From Lichenicola sp964247725 (lineage in GTDB: Bacteria > Pseudomonadota > Alphaproteobacteria > Acetobacterales > Acetobacteraceae): DNA of 64,000 bases. The notes beneath the pieces were generated by a model. The model was given only the letters and a program-made list of their open reading frames with translations, was not told the DNA's origin and ran no database searches. Position numbers and translations under genes: made by a program. Shown here piece after piece: positions 44,529 to 54,149 of this stretch. The DNA lies in assembly GCA_964247725.1 (NCBI GenBank), contig CAXTVM010000002.1, positions 164,527 to 228,526 on the forward strand, in the 5' to 3' direction. The first letter of the stretch is position 1. Each line of letters begins with the position of its first letter.

Positions 44529-45808
44529 TTGGGCGGCACCGGCGAGGGCGGGTTGCCGGCGGCCGGGCAAGCGGGCTTCCGGCCTCGATCGCTCGATGCC
44601 GTCAACTTCCTGCTGGCCGACGTGCGCGGCGTGCTCGGGCCCTACCTCGACGTCTTCCTGGTCACGCAACGGCACTGGAGCCAGACCGGGGTCGGATGGG
44701 TGACGACGGCGAGCGGCCTGCTCGGCCTGCTCGCGCAGACCCCGGCCGGCGCCGTGATCGACGCGACGCGGGCCAAGCGCGGCGCCGTCGTGCTGGCGCT
44801 CGCCGTGCTCGCGGTGGGTGCCGCCACGATCTTCGCGGCGCCCGCGTTCTGGTCGGTCCTGGTGGCGAGCACCATGATCGCCGTGGTCGGGAACGTCTTC
44901 GGCCCTGCGGTCGCCGCCATCACCCTCGGGCTGTATGCCCGCGAAAATCTTGCCCGGCGCCTGGGCCGCAACGCGGCGTTCGACCATGCCGGCACCGTTG
45001 CCATCGCGGTCGCGGCCGGCGCCGTCGGCACCCTGTTCTCGCAGCGTGCGGTGTTCCTGATGATACCCGTGTTCGCGATGCTGGCCGCCGCGTCCGTGCT
45101 GTCGATCCCGGGCCGCGCCATGGACGAGGATCGCGCTCGCGGGCTCGACGACGGCGAGGCCGGGGCGGAGGGGGGACGCGGGCCATCGGGCATCGCCACG
45201 CTGCTGCGGTGCCGGCCGCTGGTCGTGTTCGCGCTGTGCGCCATGTCGTTCCATTTCTCCAACGTCCCCCTGCTGCCGCTGGTGGGCCAGAAGTCGGCGC
45301 AGTCGCACCCGGGCCGGGCGACGGCGATGATGTCGGGCTGCATCGTAGCGGCGCAGCTGATCATGCTGCCGCTGACGCTCGCCGTCGGGCGCACGGCCGA
45401 CCGTCTCGGCCGCAAGCCGATCCTGTTGCTGGGCTTCGCGGTGCTGCCGGTCCGGGCCGTGCTCTACACGCTGTCGGACAGCGCGTCGTGGCTGATCGCC
45501 GTGCAACTGCTCGACGGGTCGGCGCTAGAATCTTCAGGGCGATCACGCCGCTGGTCATCGCCGACCTGATGCGAGGCAGCGGCCGCTACAACCTGGCCCA
45601 GGGCGCCGTGGCGACGGCGCAGGGCGTCGGCGCCTCCCTGAGCGGGCTGTCCGCCGGCATCGTCGTCGATCGTTTCGGCTATTCCGCCGCCTTCCTGTCG
45701 TCGGGAGCGGCCGCTTGCATCGCCCTCGCCGCCCTGTTCCTCGCCATGCCCGAAACCAACCCGGGGCCGGCCCAGGCGCGCTTCATCCCAGCTTTCAGAA
45801 AGGCCTGA
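44529..45808 (+). pseudogene. MFS transporter with a one-base frameshift
   Basis: Residues 1-330 (from a TTG start at 44529) have normal MFS features: LLADVRGVLGPYLDVFLVTQ, TTASGLLGLLAQTPAGAVID and TADRLGRKPILLLG. After LLDG near 45523 the frame changes. In the +1 frame the protein continues VGARIFRAITPLVIADLMRG, GRYNLAQGAVATAQGVGASL and so on to 45808. A run of three G (GACGGGTCGG) where four are expected explains it. Either the gene is broken, or there is a homopolymer sequencing error. The transported compound is unknown. Confidence 0.75.
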
Positions 45809-45827
45809 GGCCGGCGGATCTCGTCCC

Positions 45828-46661
45828 CTACCGGCCCTGCTGGATCGCGGAGAGCAGCCAGCTGCCGCCGCGCGGGCGCACGAAGGTCCACAGCTCGGTC
45901 ACCGTCTGCCGCTCGTTCGGGCTGCCGTCGACGACGCGGCCGGTGAGGTCGGTGGTGACGTCGATCATCGAGTAGCGCATCGCCACGGTGGCGAACTCGC
46001 GGTCGCCCTCGCGCCACGCCTCCGACAGGTCGCCCTGCTCCATGCGCACGGCACTCACCACGTTGCGCAGGTTGCGGCCGGAGAGGTCGGCGAGCTGGTC
46101 CGCGAAGTAGCTCGCCATCTCCGGCGTCGCGAACCGCGACAGGCTGCGCATGTCGCCCATCGACCAGGCCTGCTGCACGTCGAGCAGCCCCTGCTCGAAC
46201 TGCCGGTAGTCGGCGTTGGCGATCGGCAGCGGCGCCGTGCCGGCGGGGGCCCGCGCACGGCCGCCGAGAAACCGCCGGAACAGCCAGCGCAATAGGAACA
46301 CCACCAGCGCAATCTCGATCAGCAGCCAGATCAGGCCGCCGCCGCCGAACCCTCCGCCGAACAGCCCGTGGCCCAGCAGCAGGCTGCCGATGCCGACGCC
46401 GAGCAGCCCGCCGGCGATCCCGGTCAGGAACGGGTGCCCCCGTCCGGCCCCGCCAACGTAGGGAGCCGTGCCATAGGGCGTAGCGCCACGCGGCGTCAGG
46501 CTGCGGCTGAACGGCGACGCCCCATACGGGTTGGTGGCCGTGGACGGTGGTGCCGCGTAGGTGCGGCTGCCGCGGCTGCCGATCGAGCCGCCGAGACCCG
46601 GCCGTGCATCGGCGGACATCGGCGCGAACGCGAGCAGCAGAACCAGGATGATCCGGAGCAT
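45828..46661 (-). CDS. Tim44-domain membrane-associated protein
   Basis: This 277-residue protein has a signal peptide (MLRIILVLLLAFAPMSADA), a Gly/Pro/Ser-rich region, a glycine-laden membrane segment (LLGVGIGSLLLGHGLFGGG, then LIWLLIEIALVVFLLRWLF) and a C-terminal Tim44-like domain (about 150-277: YRQFEQGLLDVQQAWSMGDM ... SWLLSAIQQGR). In bacteria this domain is found in TimA-type proteins. Function uncertain, possibly envelope transport or protein trafficking. It is monocistronic and followed by a repeat copy upstream. Confidence 0.85.
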   Translation of the reverse strand: MLRIILVLLLAFAPMSADARPGLGGSIGSRGSRTYAAPPSTATNPYGASPFSRSLTPRGATPYGTAPYVGGAGRGHPFLTGIAGGLLGVGIGSLLLGHGLFGGGFGGGGLIWLLIEIALVVFLLRWLFRRFLGGRARAPAGTAPLPIANADYRQFEQGLLDVQQAWSMGDMRSLSRFATPEMASYFADQLADLSGRNLRNVVSAVRMEQGDLSEAWREGDREFATVAMRYSMIDVTTDLTGRVVDGSPNERQTVTELWTFVRPRGGSWLLSAIQQGR

Positions 46662-46684
46662 GCAGCGGTCCTCTTGGCAAAAGC

Positions 46685-46810
46685 AAGGAAGGCCAGGGGC
46701 TCTGCCCGTGGACCCCGCCAGAGGCTCGCCTCTGGACTCCTTTACTTTAGAAATCGGGTTCCAAGGGCCGCGGCCCTCGGCGGGTCCAGGGCAGAGCCCT
46801 GGCCTTCCTC
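46685..46810. repeat. Intergenic palindromic repeat, copy 10
   Basis: Arms GGAAGGCCAGGGGC ... GAGCCCTGGCCTTCC. The left inner hairpin is GCCAGAGGCTCGCCTCTGG, with CTTTAGAAATCGGG in the centre. It lies between two minus-strand genes, Tim44-domain and pmbA. Confidence 0.85.
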
Positions 46811-46812
46811 TA

Positions 46813-48147
46813 CTACGCCCCCGCCACCAGCAGCGTATCGATCCGAATGGTGGGCGCGTCGGTACCGCGCCGGAACTCGAGGTCGTCCGCCGGCTGCAGC
46901 GAGGCGAACATCTCCAGCAGGTTGCCGGCGACCGTAAACTCGGCGACCGGCTCGGCCAGCGCGCCGTTCCGGATCATGTAGCCGGAGGCGCCGCGGCTAT
47001 AGTCGCCGGTCAGCCCGTTCACCGCCGAGCCCATCATCTCGGTGACGTAGACGCCCTCGGCGATGTCGTCCATCAGCGCCGCCGGCGTCACCGGGCCGCC
47101 GACGAGGTGGAGGTTGGTGGTGGACGGCGACGGCGGCGAGGAGGTGCCGCGGGACGCGCTGCCGGTGCTGGCGAGCCCGAGCTGGCGGGCACTTCGCCCG
47201 TCCAGCACCCAGCTGCGGATCTCGCCGTCCTCGACCAGCACCAGCGGCGCGGTCGGCACGCCCTCGCCGTCGAACGGCTTCGAGCGCGGCCCGCGCCGGC
47301 GGGTCGCGTCGTCCCGCACCGAGATCCCGGCCGGGAACACCCGCGTGCCCATCCGCTCCTTCAGGAACGAGGTGCCGCGCGCCACCGAGCCGCCGTTCAA
47401 GGCGCCTGCCAAGTGGCCGAGCAGCGAGCCGGACACGCGCGGATCGTACACCACCGGCATCCGCCCGGTGCGCGGCTTGGTCGGATGGAGGCGCGCCACC
47501 GCCCGCTCGCCCGCGTGCCGGCCGATCTTCTCGGGGTCGTCGAGGTCGTCCAGGTGCACCGTCGAGTGATAGTCGTAGTCGCGCTGCATGCCGGTGCCGG
47601 TGCCGGCCAGCACGCTGGCCGACACCGAGTGGCTGCTGCGCGCGTAGCGGCCGGAGAACCCGGCCGACGTCGCCAGCGCCACCTCGGTGCGGCCGAACCC
47701 GGCCGAGCCGCCGAGCGAGTTCTCGACGCCGGACACCGCCAGCGCCGCCGCTTCCGCCCGCTGCGCACGGTCGAGCAGCGCCGCCACATCCGGCGCCGCC
47801 GCGTCCGCCAGCTCCAGCGCCGCGCCGGCGTCGGCCGCCTCATGCAGCGCCCGCTCGCACAGGCCGGCGAACCTGTCTTCCGGCACCACCCGCGCCATCG
47901 CCAGCGCCTGCGCCACCAGCCGCCCGAACCCGGCCGGATCGGCGCTGGTCGCCGAGACGATGGCGCTGCGCGTGCCCACGAATACCCGCAGGCCGACGTC
48001 GTTGTGCTCGGAGCGCTCCAGCTCCTCCTGGCGGCCCTGTCGGACCTGGACGCCGAGCGAGGTACCCGACACCAGGATCGCGTCGGCCGCGTCCGCGCCG
48101 GCCCGCCTGGCCTCGGCGATCAGCTCCTGGAGCAGGGCGACGCTCAT
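46813..48147 (-). CDS. pmbA: PmbA/TldE-family metalloprotease subunit
   Basis: A 444-residue TldE (PmbA) protein. With TldD it forms a zinc metallopeptidase complex that processes small peptides (microcin B17, CcdA). Family features: SVALLQELIAEARRAGADAA, GLRVFVGTRSAIVS, DYHSTVHLDDLDDPEKIG, VVYDPRVSGSLLGHLAGA, RNGALAEPVAEFTVAGNLLE at the end. As typical for PmbA, the HExxxH motif of TldD is absent. tldD is not in the window. It overlaps the M16 peptidase stop by 4 bp (ATGA), so the two are coupled. Confidence 0.93.
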   Translation of the reverse strand: MSVALLQELIAEARRAGADAADAILVSGTSLGVQVRQGRQEELERSEHNDVGLRVFVGTRSAIVSATSADPAGFGRLVAQALAMARVVPEDRFAGLCERALHEAADAGAALELADAAAPDVAALLDRAQRAEAAALAVSGVENSLGGSAGFGRTEVALATSAGFSGRYARSSHSVSASVLAGTGTGMQRDYDYHSTVHLDDLDDPEKIGRHAGERAVARLHPTKPRTGRMPVVYDPRVSGSLLGHLAGALNGGSVARGTSFLKERMGTRVFPAGISVRDDATRRRGPRSKPFDGEGVPTAPLVLVEDGEIRSWVLDGRSARQLGLASTGSASRGTSSPPSPSTTNLHLVGGPVTPAALMDDIAEGVYVTEMMGSAVNGLTGDYSRGASGYMIRNGALAEPVAEFTVAGNLLEMFASLQPADDLEFRRGTDAPTIRIDTLLVAGA

Positions 48148-49436
48148 GCCGCCAGCCTCTCGGCCACCTCGCCCAGGGTGGGGATGCGGCTCACCGGCCC
48201 GAGTGCGGTCAGCGTGGGGCTGCCGCGGAACAGCCGCGCCGCCGCCCGGCGCACGTCGTCCAGCGTCACCGCGTTGATCCGCGCCACCGTCTCGGCGGTC
48301 GGGATGATGCGCCCGAACACCTGCAGCTGGCGGGCGAGCTGCTCGCAGCGGCTGCCGGTGCTCTCGAGCGACATCAGCAGGCTCGACTTCAGCTGTGCCC
48401 GCGCACGGTCGAGCTCGTCCTGGCGCACCACGTCCGGGCCGCTGCCGTGCTGCACCTTGCGCAGCTCCTCCAGCGTCACCGGCACCAGCTCGCCCGCCTC
48501 GTCCTCGCCGGTGCCGGCATAGATGCCGAACAGCCCGCCATCCACGAACGGCGCGTTGAACGAGTAGATCGAGTAGACCAGCCCGCGCCGCTCGCGCACC
48601 TCCTGGAACAGCCGCGACGACATGCCGCCGCCGAGCAGGGTCGAGAGCAGCAACACGGGATAGTAGTCGGGGTCGCCGTAGCCGGCCGACGGGAAGCCCA
48701 GCACCACGTGCACCTGGTCGAGCTCCTTCTGCCGGCGGAACTCGCCGCCGGCGTAGAGCCCGGCCTGCGGCGTCTCCATCCGCGCCGTCGGCAGGTCGGC
48801 GAAGTGCTCCTGGGCCAGCGCCACCACCTGGTCGTGATGCAGGTTGCCGGCGGCCGCGACCACCACGTTGCCGGTGGTGTAGTGCGCCCGCATGTAGCCG
48901 GTCAGCGTCTCGCGCCGCATCGACCGGATCAGCCCGTCGGTGCCCAGCGTCGGCCGGCCCATCGGCTGGTCCGGGAACGCGGTCTCCTGGAAGTGGTCGA
49001 ACACGATGTCGTCGGGAGTGTCGTTGGCCTGGCCGATCTCCTGCAGGATCACGCCGCGCTCGCGCTCCAGCTCCTCGGGCGCGAAGCTGCTGTGGGTGAG
49101 GATGTCGCCGATGATGTCGGCGCCCAGCGCCAGGTCCTCCTTCAGCAGCTTCACGTAGTAGGCGGTCTGCTCGCGCGCGGTGTAGGCGTTGATGTGGCCG
49201 CCGACGTTCTCGACCTCCTCGGCGATCTGGGCCGCCGAGCGCCGCTCGGTACCCTTGAATGCCATGTGCTCGAGGAAGTGCGACACCCCGTTCTCGGAGG
49301 CGAGCTCGTTGCGGGTCCCGCTGGCGACGTAGGCGCCCAGCGATACGGTCTCCACCCGGTCCATGCGCTCGGTGACCACGACGAGGCCGTTCTCGAGCCG
49401 GGTGGTGCTGATCGTGTCGGAAATCGTGTCGGTCAT
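48144..49436 (-). CDS. M16-family zinc peptidase (processing-peptidase type)
   Basis: This 430-residue M16B peptidase has the inverted zinc motif HFLEH (His53-Glu56-His57), the downstream Glu in the ENVGGHINAYTAREQTAYYV region, and the second-domain GGGMSSRLFQEVRERRGLVY. Bacterial relatives resemble mitochondrial processing peptidase beta and act on short peptides. Start ATG 49436. Coupling to pmbA (ATGA) suggests a joint peptide-turnover function. Confidence 0.94.
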   Translation of the reverse strand: MTDTISDTISTTRLENGLVVVTERMDRVETVSLGAYVASGTRNELASENGVSHFLEHMAFKGTERRSAAQIAEEVENVGGHINAYTAREQTAYYVKLLKEDLALGADIIGDILTHSSFAPEELERERGVILQEIGQANDTPDDIVFDHFQETAFPDQPMGRPTLGTDGLIRSMRRETLTGYMRAHYTTGNVVVAAAGNLHHDQVVALAQEHFADLPTARMETPQAGLYAGGEFRRQKELDQVHVVLGFPSAGYGDPDYYPVLLLSTLLGGGMSSRLFQEVRERRGLVYSIYSFNAPFVDGGLFGIYAGTGEDEAGELVPVTLEELRKVQHGSGPDVVRQDELDRARAQLKSSLLMSLESTGSRCEQLARQLQVFGRIIPTAETVARINAVTLDDVRRAAARLFRGSPTLTALGPVSRIPTLGEVAERLAA

Positions 49437-49521
49437 GGGGTTCCCGCGGCCGCGGCGGCCGGCCTGATCCTGATGCAATGATCGATATGGTGTCTCGGGG
49501 CAGGATTGCCGCCGTTTAGAC

Positions 49522-49673
49522 AGGAAGGCCAGGGGCCCTGCCCCTGGACCCCGCCAAAGGCGGAGCCTTTGGAAACCACTCCTTAAGAATCGGGTCCCGG
49601 GGCCGTCGTGCGTCAGCACGCTTCGCGTGACGGCCCTGGCAGGGTCCAGGGGCGGCGCCCCTGGCCTTCCTTC
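49522..49673. repeat. Intergenic palindromic repeat, copy 11 (enters thrC 3' end)
   Basis: Outer arms AGGAAGGCCAGGGGCC ... GGCGCCCCTGGCCTTCC, an inner GCCAAAGGCGGAGCCTTTGG hairpin, a CTTAAGAATCGGG centre and a GGGGCCGTCGTGCG ... GACGGCCC module. The thrC reading frame runs about 60 bp into the element before its stop. Confidence 0.88.
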
Positions 49674-51058
49674 AACACCGCGGCCTCTACGGCATCCTCC
49701 ACCGCATCGAGCCGGTTCTGCACCACGCCGTAGCGCTCCGGACGCTCGTACAGGTCGGCCAGCGACGGCGGCAGGGCCGGGACCCGGCCGATCGCGGCCC
49801 GCATCGCGTCCGGGAACTTGGCCGGATGCGCGGTCGCCATCGCCACCGTCGGCGTGCCCGGCCGGTGCCAGGCCCGCGCGGCGGCGATGCCGATCGCGCT
49901 GTGCGGGTCGGCGACGTAGCCGGCCTGGTCGTGCAGCCGGCGGATCTCCGCGGTCGTGCCCGCATCGTCCAGCGCCAGGCCGCGGAACAGCGAGGTCGCG
50001 GCGGACCAGGCCGCGTCCGGCACCGCCATGCGGCCGTCGCGGCGGAAGCCCGCCATGATCTCCGCGCAGGACGCGGCGTCGCGGCCCAGCAGCTCGAACA
50101 GCAGCCGCTCGAAGTTCGAGCTGACCTGGATGTCCATGCTGGGCGACAGGCTCGGCACCACCCCCTGCACGCTCATGTCGTTGGCGGCCAGGAAGCGGGC
50201 CAGGATGTCGTTGCGGTTGGCGCCGATCACCAGCCGCGCCACCGGCAGCCCCATCCGGCGCGCCGCCCAGGCCGCCAGCACGTTGCCGAAATTGCCGGTC
50301 GGCACCGCGAACGCGACCTCGCGGTCGGGTGCCCCCAGCGCCAGCGCGCCCGCCACGTAGTAGGGGATCTGTGCCGCCACCCGCGCCCAGTTGATCGAGT
50401 TCACCGCGCTGAGCCGCATCTCCTGCCGGAACGGGGCGTCGGCGAACATCGCCTTCACCAGGTCCTGGCAGTCGTCGAAAGTGCCCTCGACGGCGAGGTT
50501 GGCGATGTTGGGCGACAGCACCGTGGTCATCTGCCGCCGCTGCACCTCGCTGGTGCGGCCGAGCGGATGCAGGATCACCACGTCGAGCCGGGCGCGGTCG
50601 CGGCAGGCCTCGATCGCGGCCGAGCCGGTGTCGCCGGAGGTGGCGCCCACGATCGTCACCCGCCGGTCCTGCTGCGTCAGCACGTGGTCGAACAGCCGCC
50701 CCAGCAGCTGCATCGCCATGTCCTTGAACGCCAGCGTCGGGCCGTGGAACAGCTCCTGCGCGAACAGCTCGCCGTCGAGTTGCACCAGCGGCACGATCGC
50801 CGGATGGCCGAAGCCGGCATAGGCCTCCCGCGCCAGCCGCAGCAGCGTCTCGTACCCGACCGCGCCGGCGGTGAACGGCGCCATCACCCGCGCCGCCAGC
50901 TCCGGATAGGGCAGCCCGCGCAGCGCCCGCCAGTCGGCGGCCGAGAACTCGGGCCACGCCTCCGGCACGAACAGCCCGCCATCGGCGGCCAGCCCCTCCA
51001 GCAGCACCCCGGCGAAGTCGAGCGGCGCAGCCTGGCCGCGGGTCGAGACGTAGCGCAT
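49613..51058 (-). CDS. thrC: Threonine synthase
   Basis: This 481-residue PLP enzyme converts O-phosphohomoserine to threonine. PLP-binding Lys is in GPTLAFKDMAMQLLG (about 112). Other landmarks: MRYVSTRGQA, ATSGDTGSAA, VEGTFDDCQDLVK, NSINWARVAAQIPYY, PTGNFGN, VVPSLSPSMDIQVSSNFERL. Start ATG 51058. The last 20 or so residues (GQGRRPWTLPGPSREAC) are encoded by the palindromic repeat, which also supplies the stop. The ancestral C-terminus was thus altered by the insertion. Confidence 0.95.
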   Translation of the reverse strand: MRYVSTRGQAAPLDFAGVLLEGLAADGGLFVPEAWPEFSAADWRALRGLPYPELAARVMAPFTAGAVGYETLLRLAREAYAGFGHPAIVPLVQLDGELFAQELFHGPTLAFKDMAMQLLGRLFDHVLTQQDRRVTIVGATSGDTGSAAIEACRDRARLDVVILHPLGRTSEVQRRQMTTVLSPNIANLAVEGTFDDCQDLVKAMFADAPFRQEMRLSAVNSINWARVAAQIPYYVAGALALGAPDREVAFAVPTGNFGNVLAAWAARRMGLPVARLVIGANRNDILARFLAANDMSVQGVVPSLSPSMDIQVSSNFERLLFELLGRDAASCAEIMAGFRRDGRMAVPDAAWSAATSLFRGLALDDAGTTAEIRRLHDQAGYVADPHSAIGIAAARAWHRPGTPTVAMATAHPAKFPDAMRAAIGRVPALPPSLADLYERPERYGVVQNRLDAVEDAVEAAVLKEGQGRRPWTLPGPSREAC

Positions 51059-51103
51059 GGCGCCGATCATAGGCGGGCCCGCCCGCCACGCGAAGGGTGC
51101 GGC

Positions 51104-51277
51104 GTCACGGCCGCAGGGCTATCGCGTTGGCGAAGACGTGAAAGGAGAAGGCCACGGCTCTGCCCTGGACCCGTTGGGGCCGTCGTGCGCCAGCACGCTT
51201 CGCGTGACGGCCCCAGTGGGGTCCAGGGGCAGAGCCCCTTGGCCTTCTTCCCAATGCGACAGCCCTGGTCACGGCCG
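51104..51277. repeat. Intergenic palindromic repeat, copy 12, with 10-bp direct repeats
   Basis: The element (51114-51267) starts CAGGGCTATCGCGTT and ends AATGCGACAGCCCTG. Direct repeats GTCACGGCCG lie at 51104-51113 and 51268-51277. The short form has only the GGGGCCGTCGTGCG ... GACGGCCCC module between the outer arms. Confidence 0.88.
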
Positions 51278-52396
51278 GGCGCCCTCCGCCGCCGGCACCC
51301 CCGTCTGCAGCGCCAGCATGAGGATCGGGAACTGGATCTGCGCGTGCCCGTGCCGGAACGGCGCCGCCCGGTCGAGCTGCGGCACCGGCACCGTCAGCGT
51401 GCCGTCGGGCGAAAGGAACGGCGCGTCCGCCCAGTGCAGCCGCGGGTCGCGCGCCACCAGCCGCAGCTCCCGCGACGGCGACAGCGCAAGGACGCTGTCG
51501 TCCTGCAGGTCGTCGAGGTAGAGCGTGCCGTCCGGCGCGATCGCGGTGCCGCCCAGCGACGGCGTGTCGTACCAGAACCGCACCGCGGCCGACAGCCGGT
51601 CGGGCGGCGCCTGCGGGTCGTCGAGCAGCGCCGTCTCGATCCGCGACATCGGCCCGCACAGCGGCTGCAGGTAGAGCTGGCGTCCGTCCGGCGAGACCTC
51701 GAGCTGGTCGGCGTTGACCTGCACCGGCCGGCCGTCCGGCCCCCGCAGCACCTCGCCGTCGACCAGGATCGGGCGCTGCGCGGCGAGCGCCGGATCGCGG
51801 TCCAGCACGCGCCGGAAGCCGCCGGTGGCGAGGTCGAGCACGATCAGCCCGGCCGCCCCGGCATCGGTGACGTAGGCGTGGCCGCCGTTGAAGCGGATGT
51901 CGTCGATCATGCTGTGCGGCCGCAGCACCTCGGCCGGCAGCGTCAGGATGCGGGTCACCTGGTTGCGCGCGAGGTCGATGCGCAGCAGCCGAGTGGCGCC
52001 GGGTGCTGCCGGCCTTCCGTATCCGGGCGAGCCGGTGTCGACCGCCCACATCGCCCCGTCCGGCGCCAGGTGGATCGCGTTCAGCCCGACGAACGGCGCC
52101 ATCGACTTGTCGGGCCGCCCACCACCGTCGCCGTTCCACGCCCCGGACGGGTAGGGGACCAGCGTGCCCCGATCCGTCACCTGCACCAGCGACGGGCCGG
52201 TCGGGTTGGCCAGCCGCGGCAGCACCGCGAACAGCCGTCCGTCCGGCGCCGCCACCACCCCGTTCCACACCGCCTGCATCGAGCGCGCCCGCTCGGCGAC
52301 CGGCGCCCCCACCGGCGCGCCCGCGGCGCCGCCGCAGACGGCCAGCAGCGCCGGCAGCACCAGCCACGCCGGCGATCGTCTCGACCCGAACCTCAT
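51269..52396 (-). CDS. MRJP/Yellow-family (L-dopachrome tautomerase-related) exported protein
   Basis: A 375-residue six-bladed propeller of the major royal jelly/Yellow family. A signal peptide (WLVLPALLAVCGGAAGA) is followed by GVVAAPDGRLFAVLPR, AWNGDGGGRPDKSM, FVGLNAIHLAPDGAMWAVDTG, RPHSMIDDIRFNGGHAYVTDAG and LSAAVRFWYDTPSLGGTAIAPDGTLYLDD. Bacterial members are presumed periplasmic lactonase- or ligand-binding proteins, but their activity is mostly unknown. The stop codon TGA lies in the right direct repeat of the adjacent element. Confidence 0.85.
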   Translation of the reverse strand: MRFGSRRSPAWLVLPALLAVCGGAAGAPVGAPVAERARSMQAVWNGVVAAPDGRLFAVLPRLANPTGPSLVQVTDRGTLVPYPSGAWNGDGGGRPDKSMAPFVGLNAIHLAPDGAMWAVDTGSPGYGRPAAPGATRLLRIDLARNQVTRILTLPAEVLRPHSMIDDIRFNGGHAYVTDAGAAGLIVLDLATGGFRRVLDRDPALAAQRPILVDGEVLRGPDGRPVQVNADQLEVSPDGRQLYLQPLCGPMSRIETALLDDPQAPPDRLSAAVRFWYDTPSLGGTAIAPDGTLYLDDLQDDSVLALSPSRELRLVARDPRLHWADAPFLSPDGTLTVPVPQLDRAAPFRHGHAQIQFPILMLALQTGVPAAEGARP

Positions 52397-52431
52397 CGCG
52401 GCAGCCTAGCGGGCGATGGTGAACGGGCGGT

Positions 52432-53934
52432 TCACGCCGCCGCCCGGTCATCCAGGTAGCGACGCCGCAGGTAGGCCTGGTAGATCGCCGCATCCAGCGG
52501 CCGGCCGGTCGCCTCGGCGATCACCGCCTGCGTGTCCGCCTGGCTGCCGCGGCCGTGCACGTGCCGCCGCAGCCAGCCCAGCAGGGGCGCGAAGTCGCCC
52601 CTGGCCAGCGACGCCTCCAGCTCCGGCTCCGCCGCGTTGGCCGCTGCGAACAGCTGCGCTGCGGTCATCGCCCCCAGCGTGTAGGTGGGGAAGTAGCCCC
52701 AGGCGCCGCCGGGCCAGTGGATGTCCTGCAGGCAGCCGCGCCGGTCGTCCGGCACGTCGACGCCGAGCAGGTCCCGCAGCCCGTCGTTGAACGCCGCCGG
52801 CAGGTCGCGCAGCGCCAGGTCGCCGGCGATCATCGCCGTCTCCAGCCCATAGCGCAGCAGCACGTGCGCGGGGTAGGTCACCTCGTCGGCATCGACCCGG
52901 ATCAGCCCCGGCCGCACCCGCCGATAGTGCCGCCGCAGGTTCTCAGGCGCCCACGCCGGGTCGTCGCCGAACGCCTGCCGCAGCAGCGGCGCCAGGAAGG
53001 CCAGGAAGGCGTCGCCGCGGCAGGCCTGCATCTCGATCAGCAGCGACTGGCTCTCGTGCAGCGTCATGCCGCGCGCCTGCCCCACCGGCTGCGCCAGCCA
53101 ATCCCGCGGCCGGCCCTGCTCGTAGAGCGCGTGCCCGGTCTCGTGCAGCACCCCCATCAGCGCCGACGAGAAGTCGGCCTCGTCGTAGCGCGTGGTGATG
53201 CGCACGTCCTGGTTGGCGCCGCCGCAGAACGGGTGCGTGCTGACGTCGAGCCGGCCGCGGCCGTCGTCGAAGCCCGCCGCCAGCATCAGCCGCAGCCCCA
53301 GCGCCCGCTGCGCCTCGATCGGAAACCGCCCGGCCAGCGGCAGCGGCGCCGGCATCGTCGCCTGGTGCTCCAGCACCGCGCCCAGCAGCGCCGGCAGCCC
53401 GGCGCGGAGTGCCGCGAACACCGGATCGATGAAGTCCCGTCGCAGGCCGGGATCGTACTGGTCCAGCAGCGCGTCGTACGGCGACAGCCCGAGTGCGGCA
53501 CCCTTCGCCTCGCCGACGGCGCGCTGCGTCGTCAGCACCTCGGCCAGCAGCGGCAGCAGGCCGATGAAGTCGTTGTCCGCGCGCGCCTGCCGCCACGCCA
53601 CCTCGCAGGCGGTGGCCGCCCGCGACGCGCTCTCCACCAGGTCCGCCGGCACCGCGGCGCCGTGCGCGTGCTGCCGCCGCATCTCGCGCAGGTTGGCCGC
53701 CTGCCAGCCGTCCAGCCCGCCCGCATCCGCCTCCGCCCGCTCCAACAGGTCGCCCGTCTCCGGGTCGGTCAGCAGCTCGTGGCGGATCACCGACAGCGTG
53801 GCGATCTGCTCGCCGCGCTCGGCCGCCGCCCCCAGCGGCATCATCGCCTCCTTGTCCCAACCGAGGATGCCGAGCGCCCCGTCCAGCCGGCTGAGCCGCG
53901 CGAACCGGCGCTCGAGCGCGTGATAAGCCTGCAT
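52432..53934 (-). CDS. M32-family carboxypeptidase (Taq type)
   Basis: This 500-residue metallocarboxypeptidase is mostly helical and has the zinc motif HETGH (about 266-270) in LMGVLHETGHALYEQG. The third ligand region is the GMTLHESQSLLIEMQ stretch. Also seen are THPFCGGANQDVRITTRYDE, YPAHVLLRYGLETAMIAGDL and DIHWPGGAWGYFPTYTLG, all typical. It removes C-terminal residues with broad preference. Start ATG 53934. Confidence 0.95.
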   Translation of the reverse strand: MQAYHALERRFARLSRLDGALGILGWDKEAMMPLGAAAERGEQIATLSVIRHELLTDPETGDLLERAEADAGGLDGWQAANLREMRRQHAHGAAVPADLVESASRAATACEVAWRQARADNDFIGLLPLLAEVLTTQRAVGEAKGAALGLSPYDALLDQYDPGLRRDFIDPVFAALRAGLPALLGAVLEHQATMPAPLPLAGRFPIEAQRALGLRLMLAAGFDDGRGRLDVSTHPFCGGANQDVRITTRYDEADFSSALMGVLHETGHALYEQGRPRDWLAQPVGQARGMTLHESQSLLIEMQACRGDAFLAFLAPLLRQAFGDDPAWAPENLRRHYRRVRPGLIRVDADEVTYPAHVLLRYGLETAMIAGDLALRDLPAAFNDGLRDLLGVDVPDDRRGCLQDIHWPGGAWGYFPTYTLGAMTAAQLFAAANAAEPELEASLARGDFAPLLGWLRRHVHGRGSQADTQAVIAEATGRPLDAAIYQAYLRRRYLDDRAAA

Positions 53935-53962
53935 CCTTGCTCTCCTTCGACGATGTCGAGCG

Positions 53963-54122
53963 CAGGAAGGCCAGGGGCTTTGCCCCCCGGACCCCACTGG
54001 GGCCGCGGGCCCCAGGCCCCGATCCGTTAAGGTTGCACCCTCATGCAGGGACTATCCTCTTACGAATCGGGTTCCAAGGGCCGCCGGCCCTTGGCGGGTC
54101 CAGGGCAGAGCCCTGGCCTTCC
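53963..54122. repeat. Intergenic palindromic repeat, copy 13
   Basis: Between divergent genes. Arms AGGAAGGCCAGGGGCTTTGCCC ... GGGCAGAGCCCTGGCCTT. Inner arms GGCCCCGATCCGTTAAGG and CTTACGAATCGGGTTCC, and a centre TCATGCAGGGACTATCC. Confidence 0.88.
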
Positions 54123-54149
54123 ACGGCGCCGCCACGATAAGACGACGGC

